A stretch of 64,000 nt of DNA. Source: Cellvibrionaceae bacterium. GTDB taxonomy: Bacteria > Pseudomonadota > Gammaproteobacteria > Pseudomonadales > Cellvibrionaceae. The stretch's first letter is position 1. Each line of letters opens with the position of its first letter. Positions 39,150 through 48,961 of the stretch are shown piece after piece. The stretch covers positions 17,094 through 81,093 of the forward strand of contig JANPZW010000002.1 of assembly GCA_024707385.1 (NCBI GenBank), written 5' to 3'. Made by a program: the position numbers and the translations under genes. Under the pieces are notes generated by a model. That model was not told where the DNA came from and did not search any database. It worked only from the letters and a program-made list of their open reading frames with translations.

Positions 39150-41219
39150 ATGTTTCGCTCTACCGGTCCGCGTCTTACGGTTTCGCTGTTCCCTCTTCTG
39201 CTCCCTTTATTCTTCATGACCGCGCTAGCGCGGGCGGAGGTTCCTTTGGACCCACACATCGAAGCGCTGATCAGTCGCATGACGTCAGAGGAAAAAGCCG
39301 GGCAACTGACCATTCTGCAGGATGAGTTTCGCAATACGCCGCCGGGCGTGAATCCGGAATTCAAGCGCCGGCAGATCAGCGAATTACTTGCGGACGTGCG
39401 CGCCGGTAAGGTCGGGGCATTGTTTAACGGCCAGGGCGTGACCCTCGGGCGCGAGGCGCAGCGGATCGCGATCGAAGAATCCCGCCTGAAAATTCCTCTT
39501 TTGTTCGGTGCCGATGTGATCCACGGTTTTCGCACTGTTTTCCCCATTCCACTTGCCGAAGCGGCGAGTTTTGAGCCGGAGCTGGCGCGGCGCACGGCGC
39601 GGGTCGCCGCCATTGAAGCCACCGCTGCCGGCATTCACTGGACCTTTGCGCCCATGGTGGATATCGCCCGCGATCAGCGCTGGGGCCGCGTGGCAGAAGG
39701 TGCTGGAGAGGATGTGTATCTGGGTAAATTATTCGCCGCGGCGCGGGTGCGCGGGTTTCAAGGAGACGATCTGCGCGCGGAGGATTCACTGCTGGCGACG
39801 CCAAAACATTTCGCCGCGTACGGCGCGGTTACAGGGGGCATGGATTACAACACCGTGGAGATCTCCCAGCAGACGCTGAGGGAGGTGCATTTTCCGCCAT
39901 TTCAGGCAGCGTTTGCTGCAGGCGCACTGACCGCCATGAGCGCATTCAACGATATCAACGGCGTGCCGGCGTCTGGCAGTTATTGGTTGCAGACGCAGGT
40001 ATTGCGCGGCGAATGGAATTTCCGCGGATTTGTGGTCGGCGATTACACCGCCGATCTGGAACTGATACGCCACGGTTATGCAGCCAATGGCAGTGACGCC
40101 GCCCGAATCGCCCTCGCCGCCGGTGTGGACATGAGTATGCACAGTGGGCTTTACATCAGCGAGTTGCCAAAACTGGTCGCCGCTGGTGAATTGCCTATGG
40201 CGGTTTTGGATCAGGCGGTGCGCCGGGTGCTGTATGTCAAAAAAGCCCTGGGACTTTTTGAAAATCCCTATCGTTCGCTGGATGCCAATCGCGAGGCGAA
40301 TCAGATTGGCTTGCCTGCCCATCGCGATCTCGCCCGCGAGGCGGCCCGAAAATCCGTAGTGCTGTTGCGCAATGAGCGCAATTTGCTGCCTCTTGATAAA
40401 GCGGCGCACATCGCACTGATTGGCCCCTTGGGCGACGACCGCAAAAATTTATTCGGGCCCTGGACTCTATTTGGGCTCGACGAAAATTCCGTGACTCTCA
40501 AACAGGGACTTATAAACGCAGGTGTTACCCGGTTGAGCGTCGAACAAGGTTCGGAAATCGAAACTGCTTTGGAGGGCGGAATTGAAGCTGCGGTTGCCGC
40601 GGCAAAAAATGCGGATGTGGTGGTGCTGGCGCTGGGCGAAGGTGAACGCATGAGCGGCGAAGCGCAATCGCGCACGTCCATTGAAATCCCCGCGCCGCAG
40701 CAGGCGCTTGCAGAGGCCGTTGCGGCGACGGGAAAACCTCTGGTGGTGCTGCTGAGCAGCGGGCGTGCGCTGGCATTAAAAGGTGCGCTGCGCGACGCGG
40801 ACGCCGTGGTAGCGAACTGGTTTCTCGGTGGCGAGGCCGGCAATGCGCTGGCGGATATTCTGTTGGGGACACACAGCCCCTCTGGCCGCCTGCCCGTGAG
40901 TTTTCCGTTCGAATCCGGTCAGCAACCTTATTTCTACAACCATCGCAGCACCGGGCGGCCGGTGGTTCCCGGTGAAACCACGGAATTTAAAACGCAATAT
41001 CGCGAAGCGCGCAACGCGGCGCTCTACTCTTTCGGTCACGGCCTTACCTACACGACATTTACCTATGGCGAAGTAACATTGAGTGCGCCTTCCCTCCCCT
41101 GGGATGGCGGCCTCCAGGTCAGTGCGCGCATCACCAATACGGGTGCGCGTGATGGTGAGGAAGTGGTGCAGCTATATATTCGCGACCGGGTGGCGAGCAT
41201 CACTCGTCCCGTGCGATGA
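39150..41219 (+). CDS. Secreted GH3 beta-glucosidase, C-terminally truncated at the contig join
   Basis: The start MFRSTGPRLTVS (ATG 39150) has AGAGG ten bases ahead. A signal peptide (LFPLLLPLFFMTALARA) precedes EVPLDPHIEALISRMTSEEK. The GH3 N-terminal barrel shows FAPMVDIARDQRWGRVAEG, TPKHFAAYGAVTGG and the nucleophile region GFVVGDYTAD (Asp after Gly-Asp is the usual GFV-SD site). The C-terminal alpha/beta sandwich has SVVLLRNERNLLPLD and PSGRLPVSFP. The final FN3-like domain begins (LQVSARITNTGARDGEEVVQ) but stops after RVASITRPVR, exactly where family members continue into KELKGF. About 60-90 residues are missing. The break coincides with the change to GC-rich sequence, so the truncation is probably an assembly artefact. 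Confidence 0.92.
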   Translation: MFRSTGPRLTVSLFPLLLPLFFMTALARAEVPLDPHIEALISRMTSEEKAGQLTILQDEFRNTPPGVNPEFKRRQISELLADVRAGKVGALFNGQGVTLGREAQRIAIEESRLKIPLLFGADVIHGFRTVFPIPLAEAASFEPELARRTARVAAIEATAAGIHWTFAPMVDIARDQRWGRVAEGAGEDVYLGKLFAAARVRGFQGDDLRAEDSLLATPKHFAAYGAVTGGMDYNTVEISQQTLREVHFPPFQAAFAAGALTAMSAFNDINGVPASGSYWLQTQVLRGEWNFRGFVVGDYTADLELIRHGYAANGSDAARIALAAGVDMSMHSGLYISELPKLVAAGELPMAVLDQAVRRVLYVKKALGLFENPYRSLDANREANQIGLPAHRDLAREAARKSVVLLRNERNLLPLDKAAHIALIGPLGDDRKNLFGPWTLFGLDENSVTLKQGLINAGVTRLSVEQGSEIETALEGGIEAAVAAAKNADVVVLALGEGERMSGEAQSRTSIEIPAPQQALAEAVAATGKPLVVLLSSGRALALKGALRDADAVVANWFLGGEAGNALADILLGTHSPSGRLPVSFPFESGQQPYFYNHRSTGRPVVPGETTEFKTQYREARNAALYSFGHGLTYTTFTYGEVTLSAPSLPWDGGLQVSARITNTGARDGEEVVQLYIRDRVASITRPVR

Positions 41220-41221
41220 CG
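41213..41221. other. Probable chimeric junction between two genomes
   Basis: Left of here sequence is of moderate GC with gammaproteobacterial genes; right of here it is about 70% GC with Comamonadaceae-like genes. The GH3 reading frame breaks at a conserved point in this interval and the next bases form an orphan terminator. No transposase, integrase, tRNA or target duplication is visible. Confidence 0.75.
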
Positions 41222-41243
41222 GGGCGGCCTGGCCGCCCGTTTT
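41222..41243 (+). terminator. Orphan rho-independent terminator
   Basis: GGGCGGC, loop CTG, GCCGCCC, then GTTTT. A 7-bp perfect stem with a T-run. In its source genome it should follow a plus-strand gene that is not present here. Confidence 0.8.
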
Positions 41244-41265
41244 CTTTGAGGTTCGAGGAGCCGCC

Positions 41266-43090
41266 ATGTCCCTTCGCCCCACCGTCGATTTCCTTCTCGA
41301 CGACTGGCTCGGGGTCGAATCCCTGAACCAGCGCGAGCGCTTCGCCGACCACAGCCGCGAAACCTTCGACGCCGTGCTCGACACCTGCGAGCGCATCGCG
41401 CGCGAGAAGTACGCGCCCTTCAACCGCACGGTGGACACGCAGGAGCCGCACTTCGACGGCGAGCAGGTGGTCCTGCCGCAGGCCACGCATGACGCGCAGA
41501 AGGCCTACGCCGAGAGCGGCATGCTCAGCGCCGCGCAAGACTATGAGATCGGTGGCATGCAGCTGCCGTACTCCGTGGAGGCGGCGGCCAACGCCTTCTT
41601 CGCCATGGCCTCGGTCAGCATCGGCAGCGGCATGCTCACCACGGGCAACGCCAACCTGTTGATGGCGCATGGCACCGAGGCGCAGAAGCGTGTGTTCGCG
41701 CTCAACGAGTTTTTCGGCCGCTGGTCCGGCACCATGTGCCTGAGCGAACCGCAGGCCGGCTCCAGCCTGAGCGACGTGGCCACGCGCGCCGTGCCCGACG
41801 GCGACGACTACCTGAGCGACCCGCTGGGCCCGCGATTCCGGCTCAAGGGCAACAAGATGTGGATCCTCGGCCGGCGAGCACGAGCTGACGGAGAACATCA
41901 TTCACCTGGTGCTGGCGAAGATTCCGGGGCCGGACGGCAAGCTGCCGCCGGGCGTCAAGGGCATCTCGCTGTTCGTGGTGCCCAAGAAGCTGGTGGACGC
42001 GGACGCGAAGCTGACCGGCGAGCGCAACGACGTGGCCCTGGCCGGCCTGAACCACAAGTGCGGCTGGCGCGGCACCACCAACACGCTGCTCAACTTTGGC
42101 GAAGGCAAGTTCCCCGCACGCGGCAGCGCGGGCGCCATCGGCTACCTCGTCGGCCAACCCGGCGAAGGCCTGCGCTTGCATGTTCCACATGATGAACGAG
42201 GCCCGCATCGGCGTGGGCATGGCCGCCACCATGCTGGGCATGGCGGGCTACCACGCCAGCCTCGACTACGCGAAGAACCGCCCGCAAGGCCGGCCCGTGG
42301 GCCCCGAGGGGAAGGACCCATCGAGACCGCAGAGCGCATCATCGAACACGCCGACGTCAAGCGCATGCTGCTGGCGCAGAAGAGCTACTGCGAAGGCGCG
42401 CTGGCGCTGGAGCTGTACTGCGCGCGCCTGGTGGACGAGCAGCACACCGGCGCGGAGGATGCCGCCGACGAGGCGCGGCTGCTGCTGGAGGTGCTCACGC
42501 CCATCGCCAAGAGCTGGCCCAGCGAGTGGTGCCTGGAGGCCAACAGCCTGGCCATCCAGGTGCACGGCGGCTACGGCTACACGCGCGACTTCCCCGTGGA
42601 GCAGTACTGGCGCGACAACCGCCTGAACATGATCCACGAGGGCACGCACGGCATCCAGGCCATGGACCTGCTGGGCCGCAAGGTGCTGATGGAGAACGGC
42701 CGCGGCCTGCAATTGCTGGCGCAGCGCATCAACGCCACCATCGAACGCGCCATGCACGTGCCTGACATGGCGGTCTACGGCAACGCCCTGGGCCAGGCCC
42801 TGGCGCAGGTGGGCGCGGCCACCAAGGCCGCCTGGGCCAGCGGCCACCCGGCGGAGGCCCTGGCCAACGCCGTGCCCTACCTGCAGGCCTTCGGCCACAC
42901 CGTGCTGGCCTGGATCTGGCTCGACGTGGCGCTGGCCGCGCACGCCGCGCCCGAGAGCGCCGCGCGCACCGGCCGCCTGGGCGCCATGCGCTTCTTCTTC
43001 CACTACGAACTGCCGAAGATCGGCGCCTGGCTCGCCGTGGTGAGCCAGCGCGATGCGACCTGCGCGGCGCTGCCGGAAGAGGCGTTCTAG
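41266..43090 (+). CDS. Acyl-CoA dehydrogenase, long form about 600 aa (frameshifted in assembly)
   Basis: The start MSLRPTVDFLLDDW has GAGGAG seven bases ahead. Frames switch near 41865-41905, near 42165-42190 and near 42310-42325. Family signs: ADHSRETFDAVLDTCERIA, QLPYSVEAAANAFFAMASVS, the FAD-side motif GTMCLSEPQAGSSLSDVATR, FRLKGNKMWI, NHKCGWRGTTNTLLNFGE, MNEARIGVGMAATMLGMAGY and the C-terminal GGYGYTRDFPVEQYWRDNRL followed by IHEGTHGIQAMDLLGRK. This is the long acyl-CoA dehydrogenase type with an extra C-terminal domain, which oxidises fatty or aromatic acyl-CoA esters using FAD and ETF. It ends against a hairpin that separates it from the convergent esterase gene. Confidence 0.88.
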
Positions 43091-43119
43091 GCTGGCGCGC
43101 CGTTCTTGGGCGCGCCAGC
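43091..43119. terminator. Bidirectional hairpin between convergent genes
   Basis: An 11-bp perfect stem (GCTGGCGCGCC / GGCGCGCCAGC) with loop GTTCTTG, lying between the stops of the dehydrogenase and the esterase. No long T-run is present, so it may act as a weak or rho-assisted terminator on both strands. Confidence 0.7.
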
Positions 43120-43121
43120 GT

Positions 43122-44809
43122 TCAGCGGTTGGTGCAGACGAAGGACGCCGCGGCGTTCACATCTCCCGCGCCGCGGTACCGTGGCCAGGCGGGGTACTCG
43201 CACAGCGGACGCTGGCGCCCGGGCACGCCCACCGTGTCGGTGGTGATCTGGTCCCGCGGCGCCGAGCCCCTTTCCACCCAGTTCTCCAGGGCTGTCAAGG
43301 AGTCCCAGGTGGCGTTGAACACCGTGCTCACCGCGTGCCCGTAGCCCGGCACCTCGTAGTACCGCACGAAGTCGTTCACCCGGGCCGCCCCCATCTGCGC
43401 CTGCAGACGCTGGTAGTACTGCTCCGTGGCGCGGGCACTCACCAGAACGTCCGACACGCCGTGCGCGAGCAGCAGCTTGCCGCCTCGGGTGGCGAATGCG
43501 GTGAGGTCCGTGCCCACGTCGAGCATGGTGCTCAGCGCGCTGAAGCGGGACGCCCATGGGCCGGGGTTCTCCGGGTCCAGCGCCAGCGAATCGAAGGCCG
43601 GGTTGCGCGTGACACCGAGCTTGATCACCTGGTCGAGCTGCTTGGTGATGTAAGGCGCACCCGCGGGCACGGGCATGGCCGGCTGCTCGGTGCCCAGGTT
43701 GAGGAAGGTCTCGATCGGATGCACCGGCGACGAGCCGGCCGCAGCGCCCAGCGACGCGCCCCAGACGTTGTAGCCCGGGTAGCCGCTGGAGCCGCTGGCC
43801 AGGAAGAAGTTGAACCGTGTGGCCGTGTTCATGGTGTTGAGCGCGGCGATCTGCGCGTCGGACAAGCAGGCATCACCGGCCTCGGTGCCGCCGGTGCAGC
43901 GCAAGGGGGCGCCGGCGACCTGCGCCACGGCCGGGTCGAAGATGGCGTTGCACTGCGACTGGTGGCTCACCACGCCGTCGGCCACGCCGTCGATCAGGTC
44001 GCAGGTTTCCAGCACCGCGCGACGCAGCAGCGCGCGCTTGGCGGGGTTGGGGTAGGCGCCCGGTTGCGCCAGGGCCCGGCTGGCGCGGTGGCCCGCGAGC
44101 ATGGCCGAGAGCTGGTTCCACGCCGGGTACCAGGCGATGATGCCGTCCCAGTCGCCCGGCCAGCGCTGCGCCAGCGAGAGCGCTTCGCGCCCGCCGGTGG
44201 ATCCGCCGGCGAAGTACGCCTTCTTCGGCGCGCCCCGTCCGTAGTGCCGGCCGATCAGGAACACGGCCGCGTCGCGCGTCTTCTTGAGCGCCTCGCCACC
44301 GAAGTTGCGCTCTGCCTCTGCGTTCAGCAGGAACTGGCCGTCCAGCGACCCCGTGGCATTGGCCTGGTGACCCGAATCGCTGGCGAACGTGGCATAGCCG
44401 CGCCCCAGGGTGTGGGCTGGTCGGTCGGTCCCGCCGGCACGTTGCCCGCCACGTTGGGCACCGTGCCATTGAAGCCGCCACCGCCGAACATCATCGCCTT
44501 GCCGTTCCAGGCCACGGGCAGCACCACGCGGAAGGTGATGCGCGGGGCCAGCGGATCGACGGGGGCGATGGTGCCGGTGAGTCGGCAGTGCTCGGGTGTG
44601 GTGGACGCATTCGATCCCGCGGCCGGCACCACCACCGCCTCGCTGACCTGTGCGCCGCCGGTGGGCAGGCCGATGGCGCCCGCCGGGACGCTCAGCCCCT
44701 GCATCTGCGCGCAAGGCAGCGGCCGGGCGCGCGCCTGCTGGGCATGAAGGGCGGTGGCAGGCGCCAGCAGGACCACGAAACAGCTGCTCGCGACGAATCT
44801 TTTTCTCAT
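43122..44809 (-). CDS. Tannase/feruloyl esterase family protein, secreted (frameshifted in assembly)
   Basis: The start MRKRFVASSCFVVLLAPATA (ATG 44807-44809) encodes a signal peptide ending near LHAQQ. The frame switches near 44400-44410; after it come RGYATFASDSGHQ, NFGGEALKKTRDAAVFLIGR and the nucleophile elbow AYFAGGSTGGREALSLAQRW. Late motifs are LLLAHGVSDVLVS (Asp) and YYEVPGYGHAVSTVF (His), giving a Ser-Asp-His triad. The family normally has Cys residues next to the Ser and His (CS-D-HC disulfide); here both are replaced (GGS and GHA). It likely hydrolyses aromatic or other esters outside the cytoplasm; substrate unknown. It sits at the end of a catabolic set with the liv transporter. 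Confidence 0.85.
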
Positions 44810-44847
44810 CACTTCTGTCTCCTTCGTTGGGGGTGGAAAGGCCAGGC

Positions 44848-45603
44848 TTACAGGTCGTTCACGTACATGCGGTTCCAGGTGGGGCTGATGACGAGCTGGT
44901 TGATGCAAACGCCGGCAGGCAGCTCGGCGATGAAGCGGATGGTGTGTCCCAGGTCGTCGGGCTGCAGCATGCGCGAGCGCTCCTGCGCGGTGGGCGGCGA
45001 AGGCCGCGTGTCCAGGATGGGCGTGGCCACCTCGGCGGGGCACAGGCTGCAGGCGCGGATGCCGTTCACGCCGTCTTCCATGTTGATGGTCTCCGTCATC
45101 GCGACCACGGCGTGCTTGCTGCCGTTGTAGGCGGGCCCGGTGAGCTTGGGGTGGTGCACACCGGCCCACGACGACACGTTGATGACCAGGCCGCTGCGTC
45201 GTGCGCGCATGGCGGGCAGCACGGCGTGCGTCGTGTAGAAGATGCTGTCCATGTTGGTCGCGATGACCTGGCGCCAGCCCTGCGCGGACTGGTCGCGCCA
45301 GAAGCGCTCGGGCGTGTTGGTGCCCGCGCAGTTCACCAGCACGTCCAGGCGGCCGCCGTGGCGCTGCAGCAGTTGCGAGGCCGCGTCCGCCACGGCCTGG
45401 GCATCGGTCACGTCCAGCGCCGCCACCTCGGCCAGGCCTCCGGCGGCGCGGATCTGTTCGGCCGCTGCCTCCAGCAAACCTGCGCGTCGCCCGGACAGCA
45501 CCACCGTGGCGCCACCACCGGCCAGCGCGCGGGCCGCCGCCAGCCCGATGCCGGAGCCGGCCCCGGTGACCCAGGCCACCTGTCCTTGCAGGCCGGCGCT
45601 CAT
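44848..45603 (-). CDS. Short-chain dehydrogenase/reductase
   Basis: 251 residues. The cofactor loop TGAGSGIG, NCAGT (variant of NNAG), catalytic INVSSWAG and YNGSKHAVV provide the Ser-Tyr-Lys set of a classical NAD(P)-dependent SDR. The C-terminus ISPTWNRMYVNDL is unlike typical FabG ends. Its ATG overlaps the stop of the next upstream SDR (ATGA), so they are co-translated. Substrate cannot be told from sequence; context suggests a hydroxyacyl or alcohol intermediate. Confidence 0.88.
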   Translation of the reverse strand: MSAGLQGQVAWVTGAGSGIGLAAARALAGGGATVVLSGRRAGLLEAAAEQIRAAGGLAEVAALDVTDAQAVADAASQLLQRHGGRLDVLVNCAGTNTPERFWRDQSAQGWRQVIATNMDSIFYTTHAVLPAMRARRSGLVINVSSWAGVHHPKLTGPAYNGSKHAVVAMTETINMEDGVNGIRACSLCPAEVATPILDTRPSPPTAQERSRMLQPDDLGHTIRFIAELPAGVCINQLVISPTWNRMYVNDL

Positions 45604-46502
45604 GCGGTACCTTCCACGGCGCGCTCGCCCAGTTTCAGCTCATGCGCGTACTGCTCCCAGCCCGACCCCGGAACACGTTCTCCGTCGCGGCTTCGGACCT
45701 CGGCCAGACGCTGGCACAACTGCTCGCCGGCGCGGGCCTGGTCGGCGATGTGGATGCCCTGCGTCATGGTGATGTGCGCGGCCTCGAAGCTGCCCGCGCC
45801 GGCCAGCAGGATGGTGCGGTTGGGCGCGTCTTCGCAGACCAGGGGAATGAGGGCGGGGCTGACCTGTTCCGGCGTGAGCCGGGCCAGGGCCTCGGGCGGC
45901 AGGATGCCGTGCGTCATGCCGGTGGCGGCCGACGGGGCCAGGCAGTTGACGCGGATGTTGCGCTTGTCGCCCTCCAGCGCCAGCGTCTGCATCAGACCCA
46001 CCAGCGCCATCTTGGCGGCACCGTAGTTGGCCTGGCCGAAGTTGCCGTACAGGCCCGAGGACGAGGTGGTCATGACGATGCGACCGTACTGCTGCTCCTG
46101 CATCTGCGGCCACACCGCCTTGGTGGCGTTGACGGCGCCCATGACGTGCACCTCCAGCACCAGGCGGAAGTCCTCCAGCGCCATCTTGGCGAAGGACTTG
46201 TCCCGCAGGATGCCCGCGTTGTTGATGAGGATGTCGATGCGGCCCCACGCGCTCATGGCCAGCTCGGCCATGTCCTGCATGTTGCCGGCCCGCGTGACGT
46301 CGCCCAGGTGCACCAGGGCCTCGCCGCCCCGGGCGCGGATGTCGGCCACCACGGCCTGCGCACCGGCGCCGCCATCGGGGCCGCCCAGGTCGTTGACGAT
46401 CACGCGGGCGCCGTGGCGCGCCAGTTCCAGGGCATGGGCGCGGCCCAGGCCACCGCCGGCACCGGTGACGATGGCAACCCGTTCTTGAAGCAGTTTTTTC
46501 AT
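45600..46502 (-). CDS. SDR resembling the hydroxyacyl-CoA dehydrogenase part of MFE-2
   Basis: 300 residues. It has VAIVTGAGGGLGRAHALELA, VIVNDLGG, LINNAGILRDKSFAKM, IVMTTSSSGLYGNFGQANYG (catalytic Ser, with Tyr of NYGAAK) and NIRVNCLAPSAATGMT. The combination of NDLGG and GILRDKSF is characteristic of the (3R)-hydroxyacyl-CoA dehydrogenase domain of multifunctional enzyme type 2. A C-terminal tail of about 50 residues follows. It probably oxidises a 3-hydroxyacyl-CoA in the pathway served by the neighbouring genes. Confidence 0.88.
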   Translation of the reverse strand: MKKLLQERVAIVTGAGGGLGRAHALELARHGARVIVNDLGGPDGGAGAQAVVADIRARGGEALVHLGDVTRAGNMQDMAELAMSAWGRIDILINNAGILRDKSFAKMALEDFRLVLEVHVMGAVNATKAVWPQMQEQQYGRIVMTTSSSGLYGNFGQANYGAAKMALVGLMQTLALEGDKRNIRVNCLAPSAATGMTHGILPPEALARLTPEQVSPALIPLVCEDAPNRTILLAGAGSFEAAHITMTQGIHIADQARAGEQLCQRLAEVRSRDGERVPGSGWEQYAHELKLGERAVEGTA

Positions 46503-46517
46503 GGTGTGTGAAGGTGG

Positions 46518-47450
46518 TCAGAAGTTGACGGCGTCGGCGCCCTTGAGCGCCAGCAGGGCACGGGCCTCGGCAGGTGTCGCGACCTCGAGGGACAGCTCGT
46601 CGAGAACGCGGCGGATCTTGCGCACCTGCTCGGCGCAGCTGCTGGCCAACTGGCCTTTGCCCAGGTAGAGGCTGTCTTCCAGGCCCACGCGCACGTTGCC
46701 GCCCATCACCGCGGCCATGGTCAGCAGCGGCATCTGGTGGCGCCCGGCGCCGAGCACGGAGAAGCGGTAGCCGTCACGGCCGAACAGGCGGTCGGCCGTG
46801 GTGCGCATGGCGACGAGGTTCTCCGGGTCGGCGCCGAGGCCGCCGAGGATGCCGAAGATGCACTGCAGGAAGATGGGCCCCTCGATCAGGCCTTCGTCGC
46901 GGAAGTGCGCCAGCGTGTAGAGGTGGCCCATGTCGTAACACTCGAACTCGAAGCGCGTGCCGCGCTCGCGGCCCAGCACCTGCAGGATGTGTTTGATGTC
47001 GGCGAAGGTGTTGCGAAAGATCAGGTCCTCCATGCCTTCGACGTAGGGCTTCTCCCACTCGTGCTGCCAGTTCGCGATCTTTCGCGCCACGGGATGAATG
47101 GTGAAATTCATCGACCCCATGTTGAGCGAGCACATCTCGGGCGCCGCCTGCAGGGGGTAGGCCAGGCGCTCGGCCAGCGTCATGCGGGTGCTGCCGCCGG
47201 TGGTGATGTTGATGACCGCGTCGGTGGCGGCCTTGATGCGCGGCACGAAGCGGTCGAAGACCTTCGGGTCGGGCGTGGGCCGCCCGTCCGCCGGGTCGCG
47301 CGCGTGCAGGTGCAGGATGGCCGCGCCGGCCTCGGCGGCCTCGATGGCCTGCTCGGCGATCTGCTCGGGCGTGATCGCCAGGTAGGGCGACATGGTGGGC
47401 GTGTGCACCGAGCCGGTGACCGCGCAGGAGATGATGACTTTGTCGGACAT
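46518..47450 (-). CDS. BKACE family (beta-keto acid cleavage enzyme, DUF849)
   Basis: 310 residues from ATG 47448-47450 (MSDKVIISCAVTGSVHTP). Diagnostic: GAAILHLHARDPADGRP (HxH metal ligands), INITTGGSTRMTLAERL, APEMCSLNMGSMNF, FECYDMGHLYTLAHF and GGNVRVGLEDSLYLGKG (metal-binding and substrate-side residues). BKACE enzymes use Zn2+ to condense a beta-keto acid with acetyl-CoA, yielding acetoacetate and a CoA ester; substrates vary widely. Linked to the liv-type transporter and SDR genes, it suggests catabolism of a small carboxylate or amine-derived keto acid. Confidence 0.93.
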   Translation of the reverse strand: MSDKVIISCAVTGSVHTPTMSPYLAITPEQIAEQAIEAAEAGAAILHLHARDPADGRPTPDPKVFDRFVPRIKAATDAVINITTGGSTRMTLAERLAYPLQAAPEMCSLNMGSMNFTIHPVARKIANWQHEWEKPYVEGMEDLIFRNTFADIKHILQVLGRERGTRFEFECYDMGHLYTLAHFRDEGLIEGPIFLQCIFGILGGLGADPENLVAMRTTADRLFGRDGYRFSVLGAGRHQMPLLTMAAVMGGNVRVGLEDSLYLGKGQLASSCAEQVRKIRRVLDELSLEVATPAEARALLALKGADAVNF

Positions 47451-47497
47451 GTGAAGGCTTGTGGGAAGTCTTGTGTGAAGGCTGGTGCGAAGGCTTC

Positions 47498-48208
47498 CTA
47501 GACGGCCAGCCACTGCGCGAGCAGCGCCGGATCGGATTGCAGTTGGGGGGGCGTGCCCTCGAACACGATGCGGCCATGGCCCATCACGCAGACGCGGTCC
47601 GACACCTTGAGCGCGATGGCCAGCTTCTGCTCGACCAGGACCACGGACACGCCCTGCGTCCGCATGTCGCGGATGCACTCGGCGACCTGCGCCACGATCA
47701 TGGGCGCCAGCCCTTCGGTGGGCTCGTCGATCAGGATGACCCGCGGGTTGCCCAGCAGGGAGCGGCAGATCGTGAGCATCTGCTGCTCGCCGCCGGACAG
47801 GCTGCCCGCCCGGGTGTGTCGCCGCTCCTTGAGTCGGGGGAAGTAGTCGAACATCTGCTGCAGGGTCCAGCGCGGGGCGCCGGGTGCCGGGGGCTGTTCG
47901 CCCATGCGCAGGTTTTCGTCCACGGTGAGGTTGGCGAAGACCTCGCGCTCTTCGGGCACATAGGCCAGGCCCGCACGGCAGATGCGGCTGGGCGGGGAGC
48001 CGGCCAGCTCGCGGCCGGCCAGGCGCACGCTGCCCCGGCTGGGCGGCACCAGCCCCATCAGGGCCTTGAGCGTGGTGGAGCGGCCCGAGCCGTTGCGTCC
48101 GAGCAGGCTGAGCACCTCGCCCTGGCCGACGCGCAGGCCCACGCCTTGCAGGATGTGGCTCTTGCCGTAGAAGGCGTGCAGGTCGTGCACCTCGAGCAGG
48201 TCCGTCAT
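47498..48208 (-). CDS. livF: Branched-chain-type ABC transporter ATP-binding protein LivF
   Basis: 236 residues. LLEVHDLHAFYGKSHILQGV, Walker A GRNGSGRST (Arg replaces the usual Lys, a substitution I recall from other LivF proteins), signature LSGGEQQMLTICRSL, and Walker B VILIDEPTEGLAP. The start overlaps the livG stop (ATGA). It energises uptake by the LivHM permease; in Burkholderiales such systems carry amino acids, amides or aromatic acids. Confidence 0.93.
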   Translation of the reverse strand: MTDLLEVHDLHAFYGKSHILQGVGLRVGQGEVLSLLGRNGSGRSTTLKALMGLVPPSRGSVRLAGRELAGSPPSRICRAGLAYVPEEREVFANLTVDENLRMGEQPPAPGAPRWTLQQMFDYFPRLKERRHTRAGSLSGGEQQMLTICRSLLGNPRVILIDEPTEGLAPMIVAQVAECIRDMRTQGVSVVLVEQKLAIALKVSDRVCVMGHGRIVFEGTPPQLQSDPALLAQWLAV

Positions 48209-48961
48209 GCCGCCACCTCCTCGCCCAGGTAGGCCTCGCGCACGCCCCGGTGCTGGCGGATCTCGTCCGGCGTTCCGGTGGCGATGACCTCGCCATACAC
48301 CAGCACGCTGATGCGGTCGGCCAGCTTGAACACCACGTCCATGTCGTGCTCCACGATCAGCAGCGCACGGCCGGCGGTGACCTCGCGGATCAGGTTCAAG
48401 GTGTACTCGGTCTCCTCACTCGACATGCCCGCCATGGGCTCGTCGAGCAGGATGAGCTGAGGATCGGGAGGCCACGGTCATCGCGATCTCCAGCGAGCGC
48501 TGCTCGGAATAGCTGAGTTCTCCGGCCAGGCCAGTGGCGCGCGTGTGCAGGCGCACCTGTTCGAGCAGCCGGTCCGTTGCTTCGCGCAGGCCGGGCAATC
48601 GCTCGACGCGGCGCCAGAACGCCGTGGGCTGCGGCTGCTGGCGCATCACCGCCAGGCGCACGTTCTCGAACACCGTCAGCCTGGGGAAGATGTTGGTGAT
48701 CTGGAACGAGCGCGCCAGACCCAGGCGGTTTACGCGCTGGGGCGACCAGCCGGTGATGTCGCGCCCCTGGAAGGCCACCGTGCCCGCGCTGGCGGCCAGG
48801 TTGCCCGAGATCAGGTGGAACAGGGTGGACTTGCCGGCGCCGTTGGGGCCGATGAGGGCGCGGCGCTCGCCCGGCGCCACCTCGAGGTCGACGCCGCGAA
48901 TGATCTGCGTGTCGCCAAACGACTTGCACAGCGCCTTGAGTTGCAGGATGGGCTCGGTCAT
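48205..48961 (-). CDS. livG: Branched-chain-type ABC transporter ATP-binding protein LivG (frameshifted in assembly)
   Basis: About 251 residues from MTEPILQLKALCKSFGD (ATG 48959-48961). Walker A GPNGAGKST, then LARSFQITNIFPRLTVFENV and signature LSYSEQRSLEIAMTVAS. The frame shifts by one base near 48460-48470, just where Walker B should be (LLDEPMAGMSSEETE after repair), and resumes with LLIVEHDMDVVFKLADRISV. Start overlaps the livM stop. Confidence 0.9.

Noticed and set aside
38858..39634. N-terminal extension of the histidine kinase frame
   Set aside because: The extension runs antisense through the beta-glucosidase and lacks PAS or signal features; the kinase is complete from 38857.
41200..41260. 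Horizontal transfer boundary
   Set aside because: No integrase, transposase, tRNA or direct repeat; the abrupt change inside a conserved domain fits an assembly join better.
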